Part shown: positions 46,172 through 56,534 of the stretch, piece after piece
Layout of the letters: every line of letters begins with the position of its first letter
Numbering within the stretch: the first letter of the stretch is position 1
Source of the DNA: Tholera decimalis
Taxonomy: Eukaryota; Arthropoda; Insecta; Lepidoptera; Noctuidae
DNA: 64,000 nucleotides
Assembly: GCA_943138885.2 (NCBI GenBank)
Contig: OW964552.2
Coordinates: 20,414,390-20,478,389, forward strand
Reading direction: 5' to 3'
The notes under the pieces: model-generated
The model's input: the letters and a program-made list of their open reading frames with translations, nothing else
Told to the model about the DNA's origin: nothing
Database searches by the model: none
Position numbers and translations under genes: made by a program

Positions 46172-47472
46172 GCGGTGGGTGAAACCGTTACTTTTTTGTC
46201 ACTGTCACTGTCGTTCCTGTTCCTTAAAAGTCACAGTTACAAATTAACGTGACTTTGTCACTGCGGTCACTCACGTTACGAAATATGATTCCGTAGATAG
46301 GTATTTGATCCCAACAACGTTCACTGTGATTTTTGTAACAGGAACGACAGTCACAGTTTTACAGGCTTAGGAATGTCGGAAATTCTTTTGAATAACTATG
46401 ATATGTATTTATTTAACATTTATATTTACTTTTTTTTTCAAAATGTTTTTTTCGAAACGTAGCCAGATAAATTTTTAAAAGCATGTTTTACACAAGTTTT
46501 TACTATTGGTTCAAATAACAAATAATTTAATTGGGTATCACAAGTTCACATTTCAGAATTATATAAAAAGGACTATAATATTTTTTTGCGTAGTGATATG
46601 CTCAAGTCTCCAAAAAGTTATTTTTATAATATAAACCTAAGAATTTAATTTTATTATTTTGAGCAAATTAGTATTCAAGGCGCGAGGGAACGAGCCAGAA
46701 ATACGGAATCATTCGCTATCTCACTATATTCACTCCTGGGTTATCCGAAAATACCCGATTGCGCGTATTACATCGTTCGTTAGATATCGTTCCATGTCGT
46801 GACTCGGTCACGGTCAGGGTTGGATTTTGTACTATAATTATAGTATTTATACTATAATTACGCCCTTTGTACTATATACTATCCACATCTAAGGATAGTA
46901 CGCTAACATACTATAATTTAAAGTTTGCTCCCGAATGCTTAGTTTTACGTCATAATTACGAATATTCCGACCAAATTCCGATCTTTCAATGTTTTCTGTG
47001 TTGATGGCCGGGGATTCCCCGATTATCTTCCGAAGTACACTTCTCTCTTTCCCAGGGTTGGATTTTGTACTGTAATAATTTGTATTTAAAATGTCATTTT
47101 ATTGTCTTGTGACGCTATCATAAGCGGTAGCAAAAGTGGGAATTTTACTGATTTTATTCCTACTGAAGATATGTTGATGAGATTAAATGCCAAGGATGAA
47201 AATTTAACTAATAGTAATATTCAAGAACTGATAAACTTAGAAGAGGAGTAAATTTTGCCTTAACGGGTGTTGATTTTAATGACTATTATATGTTAAATTA
47301 AAAATAATGAAAGTGTACTATATTTTTTTATAAATACTATCCTTTTCATTTGTTTGTACTATCTTTTTCAACATACATAAATCCAACCCTGGTCACGGTC
47401 GTGACTCATGTCACTGTAGTGTCTCGTGTCACCGACTGTAGTGATTGTAGTGTCTGTGTTATTTCACCACTG
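46172..47472. mobile_element. hAT-like non-autonomous element (outer)
   Basis: Ends GCGGTGGGTGAAACC and, on the other strand, CAGTGGTGAAATAAC. Flanks TTATTATA (46164..46171) and TTATTATG (47473..47480) match at 7 of 8 bases. The interior has many GTCAC and GTGAC motifs. A second hAT element lies inside. Confidence 0.5.
46815..47391. mobile_element. hAT element with perfect 8-bp duplication (inner)
   Basis: Termini CAGGGTTGGATTT and AAATCCAACCCTG are exact inverted repeats of 13 bases, flanked by GTCACGGT at 46807..46814 and 47392..47399. A second left terminus (CAGGGTTGGATTTTGTACTG) at about 47054 shows that the element is a partial tandem or two-copy structure. 47110..47250 keeps a short open tail (SGSKSGNFTDFIP, IQELINLEEE) that could be a remnant of a transposase C-terminus. 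Not autonomous. Confidence 0.85.
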
Positions 47473-48053
47473 TTATTATGGAACGTTGTTCCTTCATCAT
47501 GACCAGTCACAGTAATCATTTGAGGAGCAAGATAACAACGTTATTTTTGTCGAGACGTTATTTTTCGCCCATCTTTCTATAATATTCAGCTAATGGAGTG
47601 ATTATGTGAACCCTAATGATTCTAACATCCACACTTGACTATAGGGATGAGATATACCTGCTAATCTCCATACCCGGCCTTCAAGGTATGGGTATCGCTA
47701 AATACCTGGTATGAAAACCGGGTTTCAAAATACTTCCAAGTATTTGGGTGTGTTATGATTTCTATAAGTAAACGTATGCGATAGGTATGGGTATGCCACT
47801 ATTAGGGCCTCTTTCACCATCCACAAGTAAAGTGTTGAGTAGGCTACTCGCCAGTTAAAGTCCCACGTAACTACACGTACGAATTTCACGACGTTCGAGT
47901 AACACTACTCATAAGATAAACCGACCCGTAACTTACTTGCCACGTCAACCGCCAATTAGCGTGTCTACTTGACGGTTAAATGTTTAAAAAGTTGTTTGTT
48001 GGTCAGTTTGTGCTTAGCTATCACTAAAGATTATTTTAAAATAGATTAATAAA

Positions 48054-51000
48054 ATGGATTTGTTTGATTTAATTGATCATCAATTGGATGAATTAGAATA
48101 TTCTACGATGCAACGTATACCGAGGATTCGTGTGTTTAAATTACGTGTTGATTATTTTACGGACCTAGATGAAACCGACTTTTTTGCTAGATTTCGTCTA
48201 TCGAAGTATGCAGTGAACCAAGTACTTAACTACATAAAACATAAAATTTTTCATAAAACGCAAAGGTGAGTGGTATTTTTAATAGGTAATAAATTATTCA
48301 AGAGATCACAGATCCAGTCTCTCCGTGAGGACATGGTCGGGCGCTTGAACTTGACCTTGAAGGCTGTCTCCGAATGGGGCGATGCCAACCTGGTCAAGTT
48401 TAATGCAGCTAAGACCCAGGCGTGTCTCTTCTCCGCAAAAAGGAGCCAATTTGAACCGGCTCCTACTTTCCGAGGTGTAACTGTGCCGATAACTGACCAT
48501 ATCGAGCTTCTGGGGGTAACATTAACTTCTACCCTCAATTTTGGCCCGTTTATCGAGGCTAAGGCTCAACTAGCATCAAAAAAGTTGGGAATCCTAGCAA
48601 AGGTGAGACGGTACTTCACACCCGAACAGTTGCTCAATCTCTATCAAGCCCAGGTTCGGTCGTGTATGGAGTACTGCTCTCATCTTTGGGATGGATCTGC
48701 TAAATACCAACTGGACGCGCTTGAGTCTATCGAGAAGCGGGCCAAAAGACTCATTGGCAACGATGCACTGGTCGAATCAAAGCTCCAGAGCCTTGAACAT
48801 CGACGACGAGTTGCAAGTCTATCGGTTTTTTATCGGTTACATTTCGGGGAGTGTGCGATGGAATTACACAATTTAATTCCAACAAGCCCGTTCCATCATC
48901 GGACTACGAGACAAACGGCGAAGCGCCATCGTTACATGGTGGACATCCCACCCATACGCACCAAACGTTTTGGGAATACCTTCATTGTGCGTACGGCTAA
49001 GGAGTGGAATTCCCTGCCGGAGTCTGTGTTTCCCGATAGCTATAACCTAGGAGTCTTTAAGTCAAGAGTGAATAGGTTACTTTTAGGTAAGCGTGCTCCA
49101 TCTTCGACCACATCATCACTTACCATCAGGTGAGATGGTGGTCAAACGCGAACCTATTCTAAATAAAAAAAAAAAAAAAAAAAAAAAAAAGATTCTACTG
49201 TTAGGTTGATAACCTACAAAATTATGAATTACCTTTACACCTTAGAAGTCGATGTTCATTTACGTCAGTAGATAAGAAATAATCACTTTTTTCAGAAATC
49301 ATGCAGTTTCAACAAAAACAGGCCTGCTTTTAACGTTGAGGTATCTCGCTACTGGATCCTACTTAAGAAGTGCGGCTGATTTTTGTGGTGTCAGTCCACC
49401 AACAGCAAGCCGTATTGTTAAGAAAGTTACTGCTGCTATTGCTCAATTACGCCCAGTTGTAATAAAGTTCCCTGACGACTTATCTACAGTAAAGGATGGT
49501 TTTTATGAAATAGCAAGATTTCCCAGGGTAATTGGTGATACGGTCTTTGTTTAATAAGAACACAATATTGCATATTAGACTAGATATATTTCATTATACA
49601 ATTTTTTTCTATTACATTCACTTATTTTCAGTTAATGACACACACCAGACACTGCTTTTCAAATATGTATATGGCTATAAAACTTTTCAAAAACTAAGCA
49701 GGTCGCACATTGCACTATATGCAACCTTATTATCTTCTCTCAATGAAGACCAATTAACTTTAAAAGTTTCTGCAGCCTTGGTCTGGCTAAAGCTTTTGTA
49801 AAGGTATCAGCAAGCTGATTCTCAGTTGCAACCTTGCATACATTTAGCTCTCCATTCGTGACCATCTCTCTTACAAAGAAGTGTCTAATCCGAATATGTT
49901 TAGTCCGTTTATGGTACTCCGGATTCTCGGCTAACTTGATTGCAGCTTCATTGTCTACTCTTAGAATAGGCACACCCTTCAATTTGGTCATGTCTCCAAT
50001 GACTCTCGATAGCCAAATTGATTCTCGAGCGCCTTCACTGGCAGCTACAATCTCTGCTTCGGTGGTAGATATAGCCACACTTGTCTGGCGCCGACTCATC
50101 CATGAAATCGCACCTCCAGCATACAAGCATAATACACCAGTTGTTGAACGCCCTGTGTTCAAGTCACCACCATGATCTGCATCACTGTAACTCTCAAGGA
50201 TACCCGTTTTGTAACCACTTTGGTATAATATTCCTTTTTCTGGAGCATATTGCAAGTAACGCAGTATTCTTTTAACTCGGACACAATCCTGTTCTTTAGG
50301 ATTTTCGAGATTCCTTGACGCTATGCCAACTGCGTATGCGATATCTGGTCTAGTTCCTACCATTAAATAAGCCAATGCACCAACAACTTGTCTATAGTTC
50401 TTCAATAAACAGTTCATATCACATGACTTGTCTTGACCATGACATTCATCATCCTTTATTATTGGTGTCATTACCGGCCTACAATTTTCCATGCCAAACC
50501 TCTTGAGCACTTTCTTTGCGTAAGATCCCTGAGATATTTTAATTCCATCATCAGTCTTCTCTATTTCAATGCCAAGGAAATATGATACCGCTTTTGTTGT
50601 CAGTTTAAACTTACTCTTCATTTGTGCTATAAACTCATTAATAAGACCCTGGCTGGTTGCAGCCACCAAACCATCATCAACATATAGCGCAACTATGAGT
50701 TTACCTCCAGATGGTGTCATCCTTATAAATAAGCAAGGATCAGAATCACTAACTGTGAATCCAATCTCTTTGAAATAATCCAAGATCCGCTTATTCCAGC
50801 ATCTTGGAGCTTGTTTCAAACCGTAGAGGCTCTTTTTCAATAAACATACCCGACCAGAACTATCATCATAGCCTTCAGGCTGTTTCATGTAAATTTCCTC
50901 CTCAAGTGTACCATACAGAAATGCTGTTGACACGTCGAATTGCATCATCGACATGTTCTCATTTGCTGCCACAGCCAATACACACCTAACTGTTGCCATT

Positions 51001-54000
51001 TTAGCCACGGGACTAAACGTTTGATCATAATCAATCCCTTTTTTCTGTCTAAATCCCTTAATAACAAGTCGGGCTTTGTATTTGTCCACTGAACCATCAG
51101 CATTTAGTTTAACTTTGTACACCCATTTACAGGGTAAAGCCTTTCTATTCTTAGGAAGAGGCACAATGATCCAAGTCTTATTCTCATTTAAAGAATCCAT
51201 CTCGCAGTCCATTGCTTGTTTCCATAGATTCCATTCAGAGCTATTAACAGCCTCTTTATAACAATTTGGTTCTTGGTAATCACAGCAAGCCATGTTTAAA
51301 ACATAGTCTTTGAGTTTCTCAGGTGGACGAAGTAACGATCTATCTCTTAAGATTCTTCCACCATATTCCATAATTTCTTGTTCAGGAATTTCATCTCCAG
51401 TATGAATTTCTCCCCCTAACTCAAAACTATGTTGAGAAACATCACTCCTAGCATCATCAAATGCATCCAAATCCTCAACTGGAACAACATCTTCTCTACC
51501 AACAGAGTCTGTGTTATCAGTATCAACACTCTTGTTATTGTATCCACCGTTAACTGGATTTCCTGCACTTTGATCAAAATTTTTCATTCCATGGATCTCT
51601 GGCAAGTCCAAAGGAATTTCAATTTCAGCTTCTGTAGAAGCTTTCACTGGATTTTCCACACCCAAAGGATTTTCATTGAAAGTTATATCCCTTGACCTCA
51701 CTAGCATGTTATCCTTGCTGTTCCAAAGCCTGTATCCATCGTCATTATCATAACCAATAAGTACGCATTTTACTGCTTTCTTATGCAGCTTTTTCCTGGT
51801 CTGTTTTGGTACATGCGCATAACAAGGCGATCCAATAATCCGTAAGTGCTTAATCTGTGGCTTCTTGCCATTCCATAGCTCAAACGGCGACTTGTGTTCC
51901 ACTGTAGTTGGACCTGTCCTATTCAAAATATAGACAGCAGTATTCACCAACTCAGCCCACAAAGTTTGAGGCAGTTCCTCATGTGCATGCATCATAGCTC
52001 GTGCTGATTCCACAATCGTGCGATTCTCCCGTTCACTACACCCATTTTGTTCTGGCGTGTATGGCATGACTAACCGCTGTTTTATACCCATATCTGTCAA
52101 TACTTTCCGTGCTTTCTGATTGTCAAATTCACCACCATTGTCACTCAGTACTTCTTTCACTGTATGACCAGTTACCTTAGCAGATACCAACATTTCTTTC
52201 AGCTTCTCATGTACCTCTGCCTTCTCTCGAAGAAAGTAAACAAATCTGTAGCGTGTGAATTCATCTTTGAATAATACAAAGTAACGATACCTGGATATCG
52301 ACAAAGGGAATGGACCACACACATCTGTGTGAATGCGTTCTCCTGGCTTAGTGGCCTTCTCCCGTACACCAAACTTCAGTCTGTGGGATTTACCAAAAAT
52401 ACAGCCTTCGCATAATTCTCCACTTTCCTTGGTTTTTATTCCAAATTCCCTCTCGATTAGACTTCTTACATGCCTTTTGTTTTGATGACCCATCCGCTCA
52501 TGATACAGTTGCAGCATATCTACTTTCTGTGCCAAATTTATAGTTACTTTAGATGGTGGTACAATCTTACAGTTAAGCCTGTACAGACCTCCATACCTTT
52601 CTCTATGTCCTGTAACCATAATTTTTCCATCAATTTTCATTGAACAAGTAGTAACCCGCGACTCGAACAAGCTTCCTGGATTTCTATCTTGTGATGACAA
52701 TACCGAAAACAGATTTCTATTTATCTTGGGAACGTACCAAACATCTCTCAATGTTGACTTGACAACCTTCTTGTTAACTACAGCTTCAATGCTAAGTGAA
52801 CCTTGCCCAATAGCTTTAATCACCTTTCCATCAGCCGTTGTTACTGTGTGCTCCACATCAAAATATTTAAAATCTTGATATAAATCTGCCCGCATTGTTA
52901 CATGGTTTGTAGCACCATTATCTACATACCAGTTCTCACGATCAATGCTAGATTCAGCTGAATTCACAGTCAATAACATCATGTTAACTCCTTTATTACC
53001 GTCTGCAACTTGACGAGATACACTCCTCTTAGGACAATCTTTCTTGATATGACCAACTTCTTTACAGTTGTAGCATCTTATCTTCTTATTAGTTCCTGGA
53101 GTTACGTTATCACCCGTTTTAGCACATAGCTTCTTTGATTTCACCGCAAGAGCGTCACAACTAGACTCATTGTCTTTACCATTGTTACCGAGCGCTTTTT
53201 CATGTGCACACAACTGACTTGTAATATTTTCAATAGTCCGATCCTTCTTTGACATTAGTAACCAGCTCGATTTGAACGAAAAATAACTCTCTGGCAAAGT
53301 GTCTAAGATTTTGCAAATTAATAATATGTCTGGAAGTTCCTTAACTCCCTCTTCCTTCATTAATTCTTGCCTTAATCTATACCAGATATTTTTCAGTTTC
53401 GAAATGTGCGTTACAATATCATCAGCTTGATCTTTTCTGTAACTGAAGAACTGCAGACATAAATCATACAGACGATCCTCACTCACGCCTTCATATAATC
53501 TATGCAGCTCATCCCATACTTCTTTAGACGTTGAAAATCTTATGACCTTGTCTAATGTTTCGTCAGCAATATTGTTTGTGATTAGTAACAAAGCCGTACT
53601 GTCCAACCTGTTGTACTTCTTAAGATTCTCTTCATAAAGTCCCAAATCTGCAGCAGCTGCACCGCCAGCCCCACGTACAGATTCATTTGGTCTCTTTATA
53701 TTGCCCTCTACAATGTCGAGTAGGCCGTCGATTCCTCTTAGAAGAGCAGACATGCGGTACTTCCATTGTATCCAATTCGTACCTTCAAGTTTAGCAATTT
53801 GAATCTTCGACAATTCCATCTTGGATAAAATGGCCCATAACCTTATACGGTCTTTGTTTAATAAGAACACAATATTGCATATTAGACTAGATATATTTCA
53901 TTATACAATTTTTTTCTATTACATTCACTTATTTTCAGTTAATGACACACACCAGACACTGCTTTTCAAATATGTATATGGCTATAAAACTTTTCAAAAA

Positions 54001-54784
54001 CTAAGCAGGTCGCACATTGCACTATATGCAACCTTATTAATTGGAGCTCTTGATTGTACTCATGTTACAATAAAGTCACCCGGTAAGTTTAGTATTTTAT
54101 CTTGTCATTGAATATCAATGTAAGAAAAAACAATAAATTATATTTAGGTTCCTACCTAACTCTTAAATTAAAATATAATACCTACTTGTCTTTTCAGGTG
54201 GCGATTCAGCAGAAAACTTTAGAAACAGAAAGTCACATTTCTCTATAAATGTTCAGGTGGTTTGTGATAGTCAACTCAAATGTTTGGATATTGTAGCAAG
54301 ATGGCCTGGGTCTGTACATGATCAGACCATTTTCAATAATTCATCTTTGAAACAAAGATTAGAAAGTGGACAATTTAGGGATGGCCTACTGCTTGGTGAT
54401 AGTGGTTATGAATTAAAACCATATCTCTTGACACCTTTTTTGAACCCATCATACCCTGCAGAAAATCTGTATAATGAGTCACACATACGAACCAGGAATA
54501 CAGTTGAAAGATGCTTTGGTGTGTGCAAAAATAGGTTTCCTGTCCTGAGGCGACAAATTACATTAAAGTTATCTCGTGTCCAAGCTATTATAGTTGCCTG
54601 TTTTGTACTACACAATATTGCAATTGATGTAAATGAAGGAAATTTTGGTGAGAACAATGACTTGCACACGGATACACAGACTGAAGAAGAAACTACAGCA
54701 ACAAGCACTGAAATGAACAGTGATGCCAGAAATAGACTGGTTCAAGGGTATTTTTTACCATTACTTTGGAATAATAGACAATGA
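48054..54784 (+). CDS. HARBI1-like Harbinger transposase, interrupted by copia
   Basis: The DDE nuclease that cuts Harbinger DNA together with the Myb-like partner. Exons 48054..48265, 49296..49535 joined across the copia element to 54045..54082, and 54198..54784. All splice sites are GT-AG and phases match, giving 358 codons, the usual size. Seen: helix-turn-helix region around RSAADFCGVSPPTASRIVKK, first Asp in ALDCTHV, second in WPGSVHDQ, GDSGYELKPYLLTPF, and Glu in NTVERCFG. The whole catalytic triad is present and no stop was found apart from the insertion. Intron 1 carries a truncated LINE. The reading frame was therefore apparently intact when copia landed. Confidence 0.9.
48302..49190 (+). 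mobile_element. 5'-truncated jockey/CR1-group LINE in the Harbinger intron
   Basis: An open frame from 48304 to 49133 gives the C-terminal third of ORF2 (QIQSLREDMVGRLNL, SCMEYCSHLWDG, RTAKEWNSLPESVFP, FKSRVNRLLLGKR) with no break. It is followed by ACTTACCATCAGGTGAGA and an A tail of about 26 at 49165..49190. No clear target duplication was identified. Open frame and long A tail indicate a recent insertion; 5' truncation makes it dead on arrival. It is the reference for the fragments at 225..445 and 30390..33765. Confidence 0.88.
49536..49732 (-). repeat. copia 3' LTR
   Basis: Identical by eye to 53843..54039 except one base at the outer edge, where this copy ends in CA (minus strand) and the other in AA. 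Short LTRs of this size are normal for copia. Confidence 0.92.
49740..53819 (-). CDS. copia gag-pol polyprotein
   Basis: Encodes particle and enzymes for LTR retrotransposition. The first true ATG in frame is at 53819 (MELSKIQ); the frame is open upstream into the LTR but without ATG. It is 1359 codons to the stop at 49740, full length for the family. In order: Gag with LEGTNWIQWKYRM (about 10-23); zinc knuckle CYNCKEVGHIKKDC near 250; protease WYVDNGATNHV near 300 with D-N-G in place of the commoner D-S-G; pre-integrase LYHERMGHQ; integrase HTDVCGPF and LSDNGGEF; RT with PCKWVYKVKLNADG and the YVDD box near 1040; RNase H with VDNEAAIKLAENPEYHKRTK at the end. No frameshift or stop, so it may still be active. 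Confidence 0.95.
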   Translation of the reverse strand: MELSKIQIAKLEGTNWIQWKYRMSALLRGIDGLLDIVEGNIKRPNESVRGAGGAAAADLGLYEENLKKYNRLDSTALLLITNNIADETLDKVIRFSTSKEVWDELHRLYEGVSEDRLYDLCLQFFSYRKDQADDIVTHISKLKNIWYRLRQELMKEEGVKELPDILLICKILDTLPESYFSFKSSWLLMSKKDRTIENITSQLCAHEKALGNNGKDNESSCDALAVKSKKLCAKTGDNVTPGTNKKIRCYNCKEVGHIKKDCPKRSVSRQVADGNKGVNMMLLTVNSAESSIDRENWYVDNGATNHVTMRADLYQDFKYFDVEHTVTTADGKVIKAIGQGSLSIEAVVNKKVVKSTLRDVWYVPKINRNLFSVLSSQDRNPGSLFESRVTTCSMKIDGKIMVTGHRERYGGLYRLNCKIVPPSKVTINLAQKVDMLQLYHERMGHQNKRHVRSLIEREFGIKTKESGELCEGCIFGKSHRLKFGVREKATKPGERIHTDVCGPFPLSISRYRYFVLFKDEFTRYRFVYFLREKAEVHEKLKEMLVSAKVTGHTVKEVLSDNGGEFDNQKARKVLTDMGIKQRLVMPYTPEQNGCSERENRTIVESARAMMHAHEELPQTLWAELVNTAVYILNRTGPTTVEHKSPFELWNGKKPQIKHLRIIGSPCYAHVPKQTRKKLHKKAVKCVLIGYDNDDGYRLWNSKDNMLVRSRDITFNENPLGVENPVKASTEAEIEIPLDLPEIHGMKNFDQSAGNPVNGGYNNKSVDTDNTDSVGREDVVPVEDLDAFDDARSDVSQHSFELGGEIHTGDEIPEQEIMEYGGRILRDRSLLRPPEKLKDYVLNMACCDYQEPNCYKEAVNSSEWNLWKQAMDCEMDSLNENKTWIIVPLPKNRKALPCKWVYKVKLNADGSVDKYKARLVIKGFRQKKGIDYDQTFSPVAKMATVRCVLAVAANENMSMMQFDVSTAFLYGTLEEEIYMKQPEGYDDSSGRVCLLKKSLYGLKQAPRCWNKRILDYFKEIGFTVSDSDPCLFIRMTPSGGKLIVALYVDDGLVAATSQGLINEFIAQMKSKFKLTTKAVSYFLGIEIEKTDDGIKISQGSYAKKVLKRFGMENCRPVMTPIIKDDECHGQDKSCDMNCLLKNYRQVVGALAYLMVGTRPDIAYAVGIASRNLENPKEQDCVRVKRILRYLQYAPEKGILYQSGYKTGILESYSDADHGGDLNTGRSTTGVLCLYAGGAISWMSRRQTSVAISTTEAEIVAASEGARESIWLSRVIGDMTKLKGVPILRVDNEAAIKLAENPEYHKRTKHIRIRHFFVREMVTNGELNVCKVATENQLADTFTKALARPRLQKLLKLIGLH
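53832..53842 (-). other. copia primer-binding site
   Basis: GGTTATGGGCC directly adjoins the 5' LTR. This matches the internal part of initiator methionine tRNA used as a half-tRNA primer by Drosophila copia, by my recollection. Confidence 0.7.
53843..54039 (-). repeat. copia 5' LTR
   Basis: Partner of 49536..49732. The two copies start identical at integration, so near-identity dates the insertion as young. Confidence 0.92.
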
Positions 54785-54800
54785 ATAAAATGAAATACGT

Positions 54801-56534
54801 TTATTTGAATTTTTCCCCTAATTTTAATTTGTACTCTTCTTCTTTCCATTTCCGCTCTTTTTCTTTGAACTCTGCCTCCTTCTTGCGTTCCTCCTCTTCA
54901 AATTCCCACACCTTCTTTTTCTCAATTATTTCAGCTTCTAAAAACTGTTTTTGAAGTTGAACTAATTCTAACTTAGCTTGAGTCAGCTCATCAAAAAGTG
55001 TCTTTTTTTGTACATTTGCTGTAAATAAAAGAAAAGTATTAAATTATATTGATAAAGAAATTGTACATTTTATTATAACTAATTATGTCTAAGGGCAGAC
55101 AACATAGTTGCCATCGGGGGAAAAACCTGGATGAGACTGGCACAGGACTGTGGAGATTGGCACAAGAAAAGGGAGGCCTATACCTAGCAGTGGGTGAGTT
55201 TGGGCTGTGGATGATGATGATGAATTATGTCTTACCCATCAGTGCTGGATGTTTCCTTGATTTTAAATTTCTTCTACTAGTGACATCCCATTTTTTACTC
55301 GCTGAAGTAGTTGGAGTTTGAAAAGTTTTACTGTCATCATGGTCATGCAACGCTTTGTCTGTAACTAAAAAATGGGAATACTATTACATGAATATATTAA
55401 TTTTGCAAAGTCTTGATATATTTATGGAATGTTCGAATGAGACTGGAATCAGAAATCAGAGCTGTGACCAGCTTGGTTCCAGTATAGCAGTAGTAGAGTT
55501 TATTCATTGGAAACAAAAATTCAAACCTGTTTTCATTATAATGTTAGTGTAGATTATTGACATTACTTCAACTATATCAAACTCTACAACAATACAGAAA
55601 GGTTCAACAGAAAAGTATTTAAAAAAATCTATTAATACCATTAATATTACCTAAATTTATATATTTTTCTTCTTTAAATGTTTCACTACTAGTAGTGGAT
55701 GGCAAAGGTTCAATTTCACTTGAAACAAGTAGTACAACTTCTGTAAAAAAACAAACATCATGAATAACCAAGAAAAAATTAACGATCAGCAACACAGCAA
55801 GCACATTTGAGTTACAAAATATGCACTTTGATGTGGAGTTGCGGACACCAGTAATATAATAGAACATATTGATAGGTACTTGGCAGGATGTATAATATTG
55901 ACTTACGGTTTTGAGACTTACGTTCTTCAACATCAGCTGTGTCCTCGACTAATGGAGTAATTTCTATATATTCCTCCATTTGGAGATTATCAATACCATC
56001 TGTAAAAAAGTCACTTTTTTGTCATTTGTATCGATTATCAAGTCAATTACTTACAATTAACAACTTTTGACTGATAATGTCTTTTTTTAAATAATAAATT
56101 ATCTTACCTTGACTATTTTGAGTTTGAGGTAAAACGTCACAGTCATATTCTCCTTCCAAGCCATCAGTGCTTAATGCTATCATCGCCTTGATTTGCTCTT
56201 CTACATTATCCAACGGAGGTGCTGTATTCCTACCACCTCCGGTTTTGTAGAGTTGCGAGCGTAATGTAGCCGACTTTTTCCGGACAGTACGTTTTAGGCC
56301 TTCATACTTCACCTTCAATGTTTTAGTTGATCTGAATGTCGAGCCAGATCGAGCATTAAATTCATTTTGTATGCTTTCCCAAGCCACTTCTTTACTTTTC
56401 CATGTGGAGGCATCACTTTGTTTATTTTCTAATATAGCTTGGTATTTCTGTACTAGCGATACCAAAATGTCCCTCTCATGTAAAGAAAAGTTTGCACTTC
56501 TCTCTCTTTAAGTTGTTTATCCATTATAATTAGT
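54801..56534 (-). CDS. Harbinger Myb/SANT-like DNA-binding protein, with a start-proximal frameshift
   Basis: Second Harbinger protein; it binds the element and helps import and recruit the nuclease. Exons on the minus strand: about 56534..56108, 55999..55910, 55740..55652, 55363..55237, 55019..54801, all GT-AG with matching phases. Seen: a trihelix/Myb-like domain (ILVSLVQKYQAILE, WESIQNEFNARSG, LKVKYEGLKR), an acidic middle and a long coiled coil at the C-terminus rich in KEKERKWKEEEYK. The only plausible start, ATGGATAAACAACTT at 56524, is one base out of frame with the domain because of a GA-repeat slip (56500..56510), and no other ATG precedes the domain. So the protein is probably not made from this copy. 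Confidence 0.82.
55095..55236 (+). mobile_element. RTE-like LINE 3' end fragment
   Basis: The text with ACCTGGATGAGACTGGCACA, TGGAGATTGGCACAAGAAAA and GGAGGCCTATACCTAGCAGT followed by (GAT)n is a common moth RTE-derived tail. It sits in the last intron of the Myb-like gene, immediately beside the donor of exon 4. Confidence 0.7.

Larger units (their letters stand above)
49536..54039 (-). mobile_element. Ty1/copia LTR retrotransposon, apparently intact
   Basis: 4.5 kb between two 197-base LTRs, duplicated ATTGG target (49531..49535 and 54040..54044), primer site next to the 5' LTR, purine tract GAGAGAAGA next to the 3' LTR (49733..49741) and one uninterrupted gag-pol frame. It sits in an exon of the Harbinger transposase in the opposite orientation. 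Confidence 0.95.

Noticed and set aside
53821..54111. Plus-strand frames through the copia LTRs (also 49532..49801)
   Set aside because: They are identical because the LTRs are; they are shadows of the LTR sequence, partly joined to the Harbinger exon.
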